From Haemaphysalis longicornis (Eukaryota > Arthropoda > Arachnida > Ixodida > Ixodidae), in contig CM023449.1 of assembly GCA_013339765.2 (NCBI GenBank), positions 111,167,778 to 111,231,777 on the forward strand: a stretch of DNA of 64,000 nt. The letters are read 5' to 3'. Positions 33,011 through 44,560 of this stretch are shown here, in pieces (positions within the stretch are counted from its first letter, which is position 1; every line of letters begins with the position of its first letter). The notes under the pieces were generated by a model. The model saw only the letters and a program-made list of their open reading frames with translations. It made no database searches and was not told the DNA's origin. The translations under genes were made by a program, and so were the position numbers.

Positions 33011-35937
33011 CTGGACCTGCTATGAGAAATGATAGATCCAATATGTGGCTGTCCTAATGAAGGGACCCCGCAACACTAGTGGTAATGTTTGCACTCTTCC
33101 TTCATGCCCTGAAGCTCCGTCAAACTTGCAGTTATCGACCACCCAAATTAGCACTGCGTCATTTTCTCGTCGCAGCAAATACGTCCAGCAGTTTCTGCTT
33201 CGCATTTGCTGCGATTCCCTTTCGATTGGGTATCGAAAATGTTTATTGCCTCACCTCAAACGCAGCTGAGAAATAGCGCTCGGCATCGCTCGAATTTCAT
33301 AAACGCGAAAAGCATGAAAGAAGCGAACATTTTTTTGACCAAGCTGCTGACGGGCGTAGAGCAGTAACGTCCGTAAGAGTTACTTAGAGTGCCTCCCATT
33401 TTACGTACCCTATTCGCTTATTGGCTGCGTATGGAAGCATCTCAGTTTAATAAAATGTGGCAAGGACATCTTATGCGAAACAAGAATATATTCTATGCTT
33501 AAGGGCAAGATAACGCGGAAAGGTAAATGTCGTGCGTAAATTTTTGACAACTACCTTCGGAACATTCATCGGCTTGAATGCCTTGAATGCTACAGAGAAA
33601 TCTTTTCTAAACACAACGCGTGTCTACTTTATCCATCCCCAGTATGGCGTTGTTACCACCGAATGCGATGGTCACTGTATAATGAATGAACGGCCTATTG
33701 TAGCGCGGCAGCAAGGGAATGCTGAGAGGCAGTAGTCAGGTTACAACAAATTCTGTGTGCCGGATAGCTCTTGCAACAGGCCCGACTAGCCTGTTCTAAA
33801 ATCGGTTACGTTCTGTTATCCTAAAGAGTGACTAGGCGACGATCACGATGCTCCCCTGAGGGGGCCTCCTAGCGCTGAAGTGGCGGTGTCTACGTCACGA
33901 TGCGTCCCGAGGGCCTAATGTTTTCGAGAGGCGACTTCGGTATTGAGGTTTCCCTATAAGCCACCCAGAAGCCTCTGGAAGCGTTTCCGCTCTACCCATC
34001 TTCCTTCACGAAAGAACAGTCAACCCGCTTTGGCCGCGCGTGCATATATCAAGCAGAAAAAATGGGTCAAGTGCCCTAATAGCTACCCTTGAAGCCGCCA
34101 CTAATACGGTGGTCTTTGTGTGCACGTTTTAACAGCGGAGCTGTAGTTGGTGGAGCCTTTCCGTTCGTCTGCATCCCGAAGAGACAAGAGTAGGTTCCCT
34201 GACCCACCGGCGATAATTCAAAAATTGGTTCTCATACTCACTGATAGTGGCCGCAGTTGTCTCACACAGGAAGTTTTTTCTCCTTCCCACTATGGGAAGG
34301 AGAGGGAGGGGATCTTCTAGGCTGTGACGTTTAGCTGTCAGTTCCTTTCCGTGAATCGTAGAATTTTCGCGGGGATGGCGCTGCTGTTCTCTTGCGAGCG
34401 CCCGTTGACGTTCGAGCTGACACAATGTAACTACAGCTTCACTGTTCCAAAAGATTTCGCTCTGGTTTTAACTGCGTTTATTTTTGTACGAGAACATTAC
34501 CTGTAGCAGAACGTTACCTGTTGTACTATCTGGGCAAGGGAGCCCTGTTAAAAAAACACCTGACTTTGTGCGGTGTCGAAGAAATCAAGAGATATACAAG
34601 CGCATGCCTTGTTCCCAACGCAGGGTGGGTCTTCGGGATGCTCCTATGCTCACTGTAGTTCTGTGATTTCCCCTCTAGGCGAGTATCTTGATAAGGCGTC
34701 ACCACTCAGATCACGTTCACTGAAATGCCAAATTGTCGTTTTTTTAAATTGGGTGGCGGCACGAGTCAGTTTTTGGCTCATCGGGGTTAGAAAACAGCTT
34801 TGACCGCTTGAGCACGCGGGTATGATTGCCGCCGTGATGGTGTATTTTCATGTTGAGGAGCAAAACTAAAAACTTAAAGCCGTTCTACTCAATGTGAAAG
34901 CGTTCAGAAGTGGAGAGCAGTGATTTGCCATTTTACAGCAAGAAAAAACATGGTTCATGCAAACTTTCTGCACTGCTGGGTCTCAAACCAAGGCGTTTCA
35001 TGCCAAAACACGTGGTTCTACCCTTTAGGCCACTGAAGAGGAACAGCGGGTTTCATTTAGCACTTCCTCACAAGAAGCGAAGGTGTGTTTGAAGTGAAAC
35101 AGTAGGTGGCGCTAGGTGCATACAGGACGTGGCGGGCTTGTACCCACCGGGAAACGGATTCTGGCCCGACATTAATTGGACAACGCTTACTTCCAGGTAA
35201 TTTCGTTTCATCATAGTCCCCAGTCACACTGTGTAGTTGCAAAAAAAAACTGTAGATGCCCGCAGTGTAAAGTTGTATAGATCTTGTTTTCTACTTTTTT
35301 CCTTGCCTTGTAATCACCAGAACTTAAGCAATGTGGCCAACAAAGAAATTATCGCGGTTCCTTTGTTAAATACCATAGCGTATCACGTGGCTCACGCATC
35401 ATCCACCTTCACAGCTAGAATTCCCTCCACATTTTGCCTGCAAACGTAATTGGCTCGCCTGTAAGACCGACGTGACCTTTTTCTTTGTTTCAGTCACCTG
35501 AGTCGTTCTCAGCCACCGCAATTCGTGTATTGCACGCAATAAAACCATTTCCCGCATACCATATTTAGTTTAAAGCTCACTGTTTCTTCTGCCCTCCGCT
35601 TTATGAAGTTTTTAAAGAACCGGACTCCACACTTTACACTGCTTGATTCCTGCTTTTTCTCCTGTTCTTTGATTGACTAATGTTCCGTTTAAATTTGACG
35701 TTTAAACTACGAACGGCAGTAAAAAGGAGATGAACGGACCCTTCACTCCCAGTGCAGATCAATCTCAGGTAATCTCAGTTTCTCTGCACCTACTTTATTT
35801 GCAGACTCGCTTTTTCCAAATATACATTTTGATTTTCAACCTGCCTGGTACTTATATGATCGTATATTTCGGAAGAGAAAGGTTTTTTTGACATTTCAGA
35901 TGACTCCATGGCCCTGCCTTTGGGTGTGCTCCCCTTA
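33011..35937. other. Unassigned stretch of 2.9 kb
   Basis: No family, terminal repeat or SINE is recognised. Its start may be the remaining 3' tail of LINE-D. A 98-codon minus-strand frame (34129-34425) has no recognisable domain. The stretch is AT-rich toward its right end. Confidence 0.5.
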
Positions 35938-36640
35938 TTAAAACATATTTCTCCATAAATAAATGTTCAATTTGTGAACATGCTCACATATCAATGTGTG
36001 ACCGTTTGCCACTTCCCAGAGATCTATGTTTTTTGATTGCTCTTGAGATTTATTTAAACTTCTAAAAAAAAACACAGAAATATACGTTCCTGTTCCTACC
36101 CCTATCTTTTGGAGATTCTGGGAATAGCGTCGTGCCTCACGGAATAAAATGAATTTGGCTAGATCAAACCGAAGTATGGCGCTTGTGTCGAGGGGGAACC
36201 GCCGCATCTCTCGATAGTCTGGTTCTAAATCCGAGCATCGCGTCTTGAGTGGAGAGGTTTTTTCTCTGAAGCCCACCACTGCGTTGGGGGGGGGGGGGGC
36301 GGGGGGGCGGAGGGTTATAGATCGTTTTCTTCCCTGTACTGATTGAGTCTATTGAGCACGACGTGTTGCAGAAACGTTCCTATGCATGACAGGAGAGACA
36401 TCGGTCCAAGATTTTCCAGGTTGAGTTTCGTTCCTGGTTGTGGGATTAGTTTGATTTTAACTGCCTTCCACTGACCTGGTGTCTCCACTTTCCTAGGATT
36501 TTTTGAAATACTTTCTTCAAACTTCGACCGAGCTGCTGCCTAGATTTTCGATAATTTACTTTGTGGTTCGATCCTGCTCTGCTGCAGAGTTGGCGCGTAG
36601 GGTGTATATTGCCTATTTAACCTCTGCTAGCTTTATAAGG
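35938..36640 (-). pseudogene. LINE-E reverse transcriptase N-terminal part
   Basis: SKNPRKVETPGQWKAVKIKL, IPQPGTKLNLENLGPMSLLS (motifs 1-2; RPIS has become GPMS) and VLNRLNQYREENDL come first. After the G-rich run come MVGFREKTSPLKTRC and LDTSAILRFDLAKF (motif A with Asp), then NLQKIGVGTGTYISVF. The later motifs, including the YxDD box, are missing. Confidence 0.75.
36288..36310. repeat. G-rich homopolymer tract
   Basis: Runs of G are interrupted by single C. The tract lies inside the LINE-E RT and probably arose after insertion. The length is likely unstable and the base calls uncertain. Confidence 0.9.
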
Positions 36641-36839
36641 GCGTCCAACTCCTGGTTATGAACTCCAGCTTACGGTGCCTGGTGTTTGGGTAGCTGTGCA
36701 GTCAGGTATTTATGACGTAGTCCGTAGATAAGTCGTTGTATGTATGAGTCCTCCTACATTTTCCTGTTGGATCATTCTATTTTTCTCTGGATCGTCAAAA
36801 TAATGAGGGAGGTGTCACGTTTTTTTATGACGAATCTAT

Positions 36840-37879
36840 CGATCCATTGCTTCGCTCAGTGAGTTCCAAGACTCATTGGCAAGTTGTCTGTTACAATCTT
36901 GGATGTCCTCATTAGGCTTGGCTATTGTCCTCCGCAGATTACGGTGTTGTTGGTGCGTTTGGAGCCTGTATTGTAACCGCTTTTTCGCCAGCCAAATTTG
37001 AGCGAGTCGCGCACCCACATCTTTGTGTGGTTCATTTCCCCTGGGAATCTTCTTTGTCTTAGTGTTGGCGTCTCGATTATTTCGCGCACCCAGTTATCGA
37101 TGTCCGTGATTTCGTTGAGGGTCACCTTTCCATAGTTGCGGATCTGTCGAAACTGATGACAATCGGCGATTCTGGTGGTTCTTGGTTTTACGTTAGTTGT
37201 GGTGGTAGTTTTGTGGTTGCGAATATGTAATGATCACAGCCTAATTCTTCTTGTAGGTTGAGCCATTGAGTGTTTGTGGCGTTTTTCGTTAGCGATAGGT
37301 CCGGTGTAGTGTCTCTGGACAGGACATTTCTTATTCGGGAAGGGTAGATAAAATTGGTGATGAGCGCGCGGTTTAAATCTCGTCGTCGAAATTTCTACGT
37401 TTACGGGTTTTCTTATCGTATCCCCAAGCGGCGTGTGGTGCATCGAAGTCGCCAATTATTAGTAGGAGGTTCTCCTCAGAAATGGTAAGCGTGGCCATGA
37501 CAAATTAGGTGAATTTGTGCTGTTGTCTTGGATTTCTGTATACATTTAGTAGTAATATACATTATTTAATTTCCGTGTTCCGGCGTCCGACCATTTCTAG
37601 AAGGATCCACCATTTCGATTTCGGTGTTGTGCTGAGTTACAGGGATGTTTCATTTAACCTTGCTACCGAAGGTTTGACAGTATTTGCTAGCTATGACGTA
37701 TGTCACATATCTCGTAAGCTTTGCAATTACGCCCTCTTCTTGTACTGCGGTGACGTAGGGTTTTTTGCTGTCTCCATTTGGTCAATGTATATGTCTAGGT
37801 TGTCTTTTCCGTTGATACCCTCTGCAGTCTTACTCGAGATTACATACTCGTTGGACAATTAAGCATTGGACCTATACTG
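36840..37879 (-). pseudogene. LINE-E endonuclease remnant
   Basis: Pieces in order: LLLNVYRNPRQQHKFT, ISEENLLLIIGDFDAPHAAW then GYDKKTRKRRNF, RDTTPDLSLTKN, TQWLNLQEELGCDHYIF. The GDFDAPH motif keeps the catalytic Asp, but the expected Asn is Asp. GSDH is GCDH. NEITDIDNWVREII and the following residues lie in the linker to RT. Confidence 0.75.
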
Positions 37880-38360
37880 CCTCGCTTCCCTTCTAGTTGT
37901 ACTCCCCGACTATGTGGGCGTTGCCTGCAAGCCTAGGGTCGTTTCACTGTACCCAATGTGGTTTCTAGCTTGTGATTCTTGTGTTCATAGTTCCCATTTG
38001 TTTCTGGATGGTAGCTGCCAAATCGGCAATTTTCACTATCTTCTCTGTGATGGGGTCAAAGCGTTTATCGAGGTTAACGCTGAGTTGGCTTTTTATATCT
38101 ACTTTTATTCTCCGCCTGTTGAAGATTTCTGAAGCTTTCCGCTTGGGCGTGGGAGAATCCGCATCTGAATCAATTTTTGTCCCGTCCGCCTCTGCCGGCT
38201 CATCTTTGATTGCGAGTGCTCGACTTTCTGTTACCGTGCGTGTGCTGGTTTTGTGGCTTCAGTATGCCTGTTTATTGTTTGAGTGCAACGTTTTTGCGAA
38301 CCGCTGCCTCTCAGAGTTTACGTTTTCTTTGTACTTCTTGAAAAAGCTGCGCGTAGACCA
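37880..38360 (-). pseudogene. LINE-E gag-like ORF remnant
   Basis: Minus-strand reading gives SERQRFAKTLHSNNKQAY, then SRALAIKDEPAEADGTKIDS, SPTPKRKASEIFNRRR and VNLDKRFDPITEKIVKIADL. It is charged, with a basic PKRK patch and a likely coiled coil, as in ORF1 proteins of LINEs without obvious knuckles at this end. No zinc knuckle was found. Confidence 0.6.
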
Positions 38361-39479
38361 TAACCAATCGACCCCAAACCAACCCCTAACCTAAGCCAAG
38401 CCGAACCTCAATTGACCAACTGGCTGAGCCTGACCAGCTTTTAAAAGAAAACCACACCACGAACGCCAGATAAAGTATCACCCCTCATCCCATAAAACAT
38501 CACCTCATTACATACAGATTCCCTTCCGCTGGCATATCTACTAGTCACACTATAGTTCTTCGGCAACTTGCAAATCAGCCGCTCTTCGCCCGGCAGGAAG
38601 CGCGGCCTATTGACGGCAGCGTCCGTGCCCACAACGCTGCGGTCACAGCGACAACAAGTCTGCAGCCGCCTATTTTCCTACTAGCCGCTCATCGCTTCCT
38701 AACGCAAGGAACCTTGGTTCGATTGCGACCACTAGAAGTGTTTTGTCTTATCAGTGAGGCTGTTAAAAAATCGTTGGAGTTTAATGTCCGTAGTTAAAAC
38801 TACCAAGAAAATGCCGAGCGCACGTAAGTGCGTGCGCGTCAGCGCGTGCCTCGCGGCGACCAGCCGGCAGCTAAAAAAACAAATGAATGCCAAGCGTTCG
38901 GTGTTGCGTGCCTCGCCGCGACAGCCCAGCGTTCCCGGTGCACGTTTGTGCAAGCCAAATATATCCACTTAGTGAACTTGGCCAAGATGAGCCAAAAAAA
39001 AAGCTCCAGCGTTCACCGTAATCGTGGCAACACTTGCTCGGAACGAGAAACACGCGAAGGAAGCTCCCACTTACAGCAAGTGATGTAGTAAAAGTCGCTG
39101 CGGCAGTGAGGGAGCGACGCGGCTGCAATGGTGCACTGAAACCTTCGTGGTGGTCGGGAAGGATGCATAGAGCATAGCTACCTTAAAGTCTTAAGTGTTA
39201 GTGTGAGCTTCCCTTCATTGTTGGGGCCCTTGGTTTGTTGGAAGACAAGCAAGGGCTTCGACGACACTATCCAGTCTACTTAAGCTTAGCTTGAAAAAGT
39301 AACACCCAGAAAAATGCCACTGTAACCGTTGGCGTTACAATCCTTCGAGATGAGAATATAAATTTAGCGGCTATGAACCCCTCTTCTGCGATTATCATTC
39401 GTAGACGAGGCATTGTGCCGATGTAAAGTAATGTAGCTTAACTACTAAGGAGTGCAGCTCTGGAAATTTCTGCCCCGCT
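38361..39479. other. Unassigned stretch, possible LINE-E 5' region and GC-rich patch
   Basis: 38361-38700 may be the 5' UTR of LINE-E. 38800-38960 is GC-rich and holds a loose repetition (GCGTGCCTCGCGGCGA and GCGTGCCTCGCCGCGA). No coding family is recognised. Confidence 0.5.
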
Positions 39480-39960
39480 TCAGTATATGGCGGCGCAACG
39501 CCAGTTCGGCGTTTCGGAGAAACGTGTGCGGTACTGGCGGAGCCAGAAAGCTAAGCTGTGTGCGTGCAACCCCCGAAAGTGATCGTTCCGTGGACGCCAA
39601 GCGGTGCACCCCGAGTTGGAGAACAAAGTGGCGGACTTCGTCCGGGAACATCGCTCACGATCGCTCCGGAGGCCATGCGCGGACCGGCTCCGCGAACTGT
39701 ACAATGAGTGGATAGCCGGCGACAACAAAAAGACCTATACGGGCCGGTTGCGACCGTCTCAAGCTGGGTGTCCTTCTCTGGGCAGTCGCTGCCCGACGAC
39801 ATGGTTACACGAGCGTTCAGGAAGTGCTCCATCTGCAACGTGCCTGATGGCATGGAAGATGACAGTGCGAAGTAGTCATCCTCGGACGACTCTGAGAGCT
39901 CGGACGAGTGACTTCGGCAGGGATAGTGAGTGGCAGTGACGGACGGGCGGGCGTCGAAAA
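39480..39960 (+). pseudogene. pogo/Tigger-like transposase remnant without DDE core
   Basis: The N-terminal part reads AAQRQFGVSEKRVRYWRSQK and, after one shift, FRGRQAVHPELENKVADFVR then EHRSRSL. This is the helix-turn-helix and CENP-B-type DNA-binding region of Tigger/pogo transposases. Next come DRLRELYNEWIAGDN, a GRLR-x-S stretch, DDMVTRAFRKCSICNVPDGM and an acidic tail SSSDDSESSDE, which is the usual C-terminus of such proteins. The ~200-residue DDE domain between them is missing, and the remaining parts are in different frames. AATAAA follows at 39959. A domesticated gene is possible but unlikely with these shifts. Confidence 0.7.
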
Positions 39961-40840
39961 TAAATATAGACATTGTGAATGCGCTTCTACTAAATCATCT
40001 TCTGCCGCATCTATCTCATGTATCCAGTTTTTTCGCCCATATCCTTATAGGCGCCAACTATGCAATCACGTTTCAAATAAGGCTTTGAGCAAAGTTTGTG
40101 AATTATAACCAACATGTCTTACTTATAATAACCATACAATATTAGGCATACAATTACCGCATAGATTAAACATTGCACAAGCGTAACGCGCCTCGCTTTT
40201 AGCAACGTTGGCAGTATTGCCAGGTTTCTCGTTTTCATTTCTACTAAAACACCTTCCTTTTCTATTTCGCGTATGTTTTTGCAGACCGACACCTGGCCCG
40301 TTAACCCCATTTCGAATCTCACCACACATTACTGTCGGATGATCGGCGATAAATATTGTCTTTCGCGATGAACGGGTAACTATTTAAGCCTGGCAGCGAA
40401 GAATTCGCTGTGCTTTAAGGCCTTAAAAACGGCCTAATTGCACCGCTAAGCGGTGTAAATGGGCGTTATTGCGATTGTCATAAAAAGTGACCGCTTCGAC
40501 GAGAGCAGGACAGGCCGTAGGCCAGTAGCTGCCGCCTCTAGAGAGCGAGAGAGGAGGAAATCACCAATGGCGTTGGGTTACGCTCTGGATCGGTGAGAAG
40601 GACTCAACTTCCGGCTGTGCCTGAAATCAAGCTGGGGTGGTAGCAGGGGAGTGCCGGCATCGCTATGCAGAGCTGCTAATTAAGCATTGAAGGTTGGCTC
40701 ACGCTAGCTTCCCACTTGGGAAAGCAAAATAGAAGAACCCGCAGCTCTCCGGTCTGCAGATGCAGAATCTAGTAGTTAGGCACAGTGCATTAAACAAATT
40801 ACGGCAACAGATTGGCGAGTAAGGCTAGCAGGTAAAATTG
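39961..40840. other. Unassigned stretch
   Basis: No family is recognised. Small palindromes occur around 40413-40460 (AAGGCCTTAAAAACGGCC, CACCGCTAAGCGGTG). Possible 3' flank of the Tigger-like element, whose terminal repeats I could not locate. Confidence 0.5.
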
Positions 40841-41616
40841 CATGTCGAAACCTTCAAAAAGCGCAACACTTGGAAAAAAAAAACGTGACACAAACGAAGG
40901 CAACACAAGCCGAGCGCTTACTCAGAAGTGAAGTTTAATCAGAACAGAAGATCATATACCCTCCCAGTCACTGTACCACGCACGCGTCTCCAATAATCAG
41001 ATGGAAACGACCCAACAGCCACAAGCAATAAAAACCCACAAAAACAAAACAACTACAGCATCAACTTCCACTGGGTGTGCAACTCAATTACTACCAAGAT
41101 ACGAAATCTCTTTGACGTGTAAGGCAACAGAAGCTTGGCTGCCACAAACGTTTCCTATCTGGCTTATCTGGACCACGTCATCTGGTTCAAGCATGTGCTT
41201 GAACTAAGGTCCATCTGGTTCAAGAATTTGTGTTCAAGCATGTGCGCGAGATGACGACGGAAATTTTTTAGGCGTTCTAGATAAGCCAGAGAGGAGACGT
41301 TTGTGTCAGCCAGGCTTCTGTTGCCTTACACGCCAAAGAGATTGCATATCTTGGTAGTTATTGAGTTGCACACCCCTTGGCAGTTGATGATGTAGTTGTT
41401 TTGTTTTGGTTTTTGTGGGTTTATAATATTTGTTGTTTTTGCGTTGTTCCCATCTGATTATAGGCGACGCGTGCGTGGTATAGTGGCTGAGAGGGGATAC
41501 GCCATTCGTCGTTTCTGATTAAACTTCAATGGTGAGTGAGCGCTCGTCCTGTGTTCCCTTCGTTTGTGTCGCGTATTGTTTTTTCCACTGTTGCGCTTTC
41601 TGAAGGTTTCGACATG
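40841..41616. repeat. 776-bp snap-back element (long inverted repeat, tiny loop)
   Basis: It begins CATGTCGAAACCTTC and ends GAAGGTTTCGACATG. The arms are about 40841-41215 and 41235-41616 with a centre near 41225, and they stay complementary throughout, with indels. Landmarks include GACACAAACGAAGGCAACAC, ACCACGCACGCGTC, GTAAGGCAACAGAAGC and CTGGCTTATCT with their inverses. It has no coding capacity. It is likely a fold-back type DNA element; no target duplication was found. Confidence 0.85.
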
Positions 41617-42119
41617 AAAAACATTACTGACAGCGTCATTGTAGAGATCGTTTGTGATTGAAGGCTGTTAAATTTAATTTTGCAGGCATTCAGGGGTTTG
41701 ACCGAGTAGGCTGAAGATACATTGGTTGCTTGCTGATGAGATAACACTCATACTCCATTACTCGTGGTAGAATTCACGATGCCTTCTTTTTATGCAGTAC
41801 ACCCTGACTTCAGGATAGGAACCCTGATCACCAATGGAACTACAAGTGCAATGGTTTGTGTATATATTTTATAGGCCGCTATCAAGTTTGGAGGATCGAC
41901 GCCTATTCGACTACGAAGAACAATGACACACATTACAGGTCTTTTTCACACGTCCCGAACACAGCGCATATTTTGGCCTTACACTAACCTCGATAGAACT
42001 TCGGAACATTTTCTCCTTGGCCAGATGCATCTTGATACTCGTCGGACAACGTGAAATGAGAACTGCTGGATGCAAATGAGCCCACACCAAAGGTAGCTTA
42101 TTTACAACATTTGCCTCAC
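41617..42119. other. Unassigned stretch between snap-back element and LINE-F
   Basis: AT-rich, with no recognisable coding family. It could include the 3' UTR of LINE-F, which runs on the minus strand. Confidence 0.45.
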
Positions 42120-44560
42120 ACTCTACAGCTTATGACCAGAGAGTATAACGCATCCATTGTGTTTCCCGCCCCGCATGAGTTCGCCAGCCTGTTTAAGCGC
42201 ATCGAGATCATCATCGTCGTCATTATCATACTTAAGTACACTACAGGACGAAGGTCTCCTTTAAAGACCCCCAGCCGTTCCTGCCCTGCCACTTTTTCGC
42301 ACCAATATCTTTCTTTTACCTCCTTCGTTGAGTTATAAGGCTTCCCCCTTCTACTCCCGCCTCTGGCTAGCAACTTTTTCTGCGGTGGTTCAACGGTGGT
42401 CATTGTTTTCTCGGTACATGGTCTAGCGAAGTTTAGTTCTTTTTTTTATTTGAGCAATATCTTCCGAACAAGTTTATTCCCTGCTGCAGGGTGCTGGTCT
42501 CCTGTGTCTTAGCGTAAGTCTCATCATTCTTTGTTTCACGGGCTGTTGATCCTACCTAAATATTATTTCCAGTTTAGTAACGCCCCAAGTCTCCACCGCA
42601 AGCTCCAGCACTGGCCATATGCATTGCTTGTATGATATTTCATTTTTGTGATTCAGGTAGCGTATTATTCGTTATTTTGGGGAGCTTGTCGCGTTTATCC
42701 GAGCTTATACCTGTTCTCTGGTAGATATATTTCACGGGGTTTGAATAAGCCTTCCAACTTATCCAAGTTAGTCGTATTCGTATATATGTTGTATTATTTT
42801 GTTACGTGGGCAGTGGAAGGTTGTGTTCAGCACGTTTATTTGACACTAGTATACATTTTGTGAAATTTAACATACCCTATGGCCAAGGTGCTTGATCTGA
42901 GGTTCTAAAGTATCTTTGGCAGGTGTCCAACTAACTCACTCGACTGTTCTCGGTTGTTCGCAAACCTAAAATGCCTCAAGCATTTCCCTTTGATTCGTGA
43001 TCCTGCATTATCCCAGTCAAACTAACTGAATACCCATTGCAGACAGGCTATCAATACATTTGCTGGGATAGTGTCCTGCTATCGTAGCCTATTTCTGCTG
43101 GAGAAGCTTTCAGTCATCTTGTTCAGGATTGTCTTGCCCATTCTTATGAGCATATTTCGTCCTTACCTTACATACTTTTCTTACACATTTCCTTTCCTTA
43201 CATATTACACCCGTTCTTTACATTATTCATCTAAGAGTCTTTTCAAAGGCTCTTCTATTCCTTGTTCTTTCAGTACCTTCACTAGTGGACCGCTGTTTGC
43301 TCAGTAAAACGCTCGTTCGTAGCCTCTAAATCCAATGTAAAGAAGCTTTTTCTATGCCTTAATTGATGCCATAAATGTGATCCATTGCATATTAGCCTTT
43401 TCTAAACGCAGCCTCTTTCAGTTGTCGGAAAGCTGTGCTGCCCCTTATGAAGGCGAATATCACCTCGGTAGACAGCTTGAAAACAACTGAGAGTAGCCTA
43501 ACCCGTCTGTGATAATAAGCTCTTTCGGACCTCTCTTATTAGGAATCAGATGTAAGCTGTTTTTTTCTAGGCAATGAATAGCAGTAAATTCCATAGGAAT
43601 TCTGAAAATAGTAATCGAAGCTTTACAGTACATCCCCCCCCCCCCCCGCATTTTAGTTGATCCAAGGGTGCGCCGTCGTCATCTACAGCACTTTTTACGC
43701 CCTTAAGTGACGTTTGCACTTGCTTTTAAGTTAGTAGCGACAAATCTCAAGCGTATAGCCTGGAATTCGATTGTTCCGCGACTTTTGCGGTCTCATCCAC
43801 CCGGTGCGTAATGTCACCTTGTTCGCCTCTGAGTGTGTGCCTTCAACTGGTTGCCAATAGCCAGATACTTAGTGGCTTTTAAGCTTCCTCCCCTCTTGTG
43901 CGCTTCATCATTTATTGTCATGTTGTAGAAACAAATGTCTTTCTTCGCCTAATCAAATTTGACAGGTACGCCACATAAGTGTGATACACCAGTCCCAACC
44001 ATTTAGGGTACATTCGTTTTGTATTACGTTCCTTCGTTTTCTGGGTCTACAGTTGCGGCTTCCCATGAAGTTACAGTCTGAACCGTGTCAATTTATATGC
44101 CCACACCTAGTTCGGTGCCTGTGGTTTTAGCCCGAATTATTTCTGAAGGGTTTTCAGCTCCTCCGTTATGGCTGTGCCTCCATCCTCTACCAATGCGACT
44201 TGCTGTTCCAAAGTTTTCAATTGATTTTTTTACCACTTGGCTCTCACCACCATTTCCGCATTCTCGAACTTCTTGTAGGACCTGTTTGCGGCCTAATCAT
44301 CATAGCTAGATTTTGGAGTATAGGCTTGTTATATCTTTAGTTCGTATCGCTTGTTCAGTTCTATCGCAACGACTGGGAATCTTTTGTTAATCCTGAAAAT
44401 TCCCTCCACGTTCCTAGCTATCTCCGTGTGGTTCAAAAATCTAACCAAGTGTCCCTTCTTTCCTTGGGGCACTCGGTAGCAGAGAACATTCCCGCTACTA
44501 AACTTCATGATATCTTGTCCTGTGTTTAAATTGAAACAATCGCAAACACGTGAACAAAAC
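42120..44560 (-). mobile_element. LINE-F: degenerate RTE-clade non-LTR retrotransposon
   Basis: Minus-strand fragments run in RTE order. Endonuclease: SSGNVLCYRVPQGKKGHL, then FPVVAIELNKRYELKI and AYTPKSSYDD (44480-44290). RT: LIPNKRGPKELI (near 43540), QWITFMASIKA with GFRGYERAFY and VLKEQGIEEPLKRLL (43390-43230; motif A Asp lost), QDTIPANVLIACLQWVF (the RQGDTISP motif, near 43065) and LRHFRFAN (catalytic box RFADD degraded). Every motif is damaged and frames change often, so the copy is old. It lacks gag, as RTE elements do. The 3' limit is uncertain. Confidence 0.7.

Larger units (their letters stand above)
35938..38360 (-). mobile_element. LINE-E: degenerate non-LTR retrotransposon (gag, EN, RT)
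   Basis: On the minus strand from 38360 downward come a gag-like region, an endonuclease, and the RT up to just past motif A; the 3' half is absent. The family resembles LINE-C, with the same RT motif spacing (PGQWKAVKIKLIPQPGT then LLSCIGTFLQHVVLNRL). A G-rich homopolymer (36288-36310) sits between RT motifs 2 and A. Confidence 0.75.
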
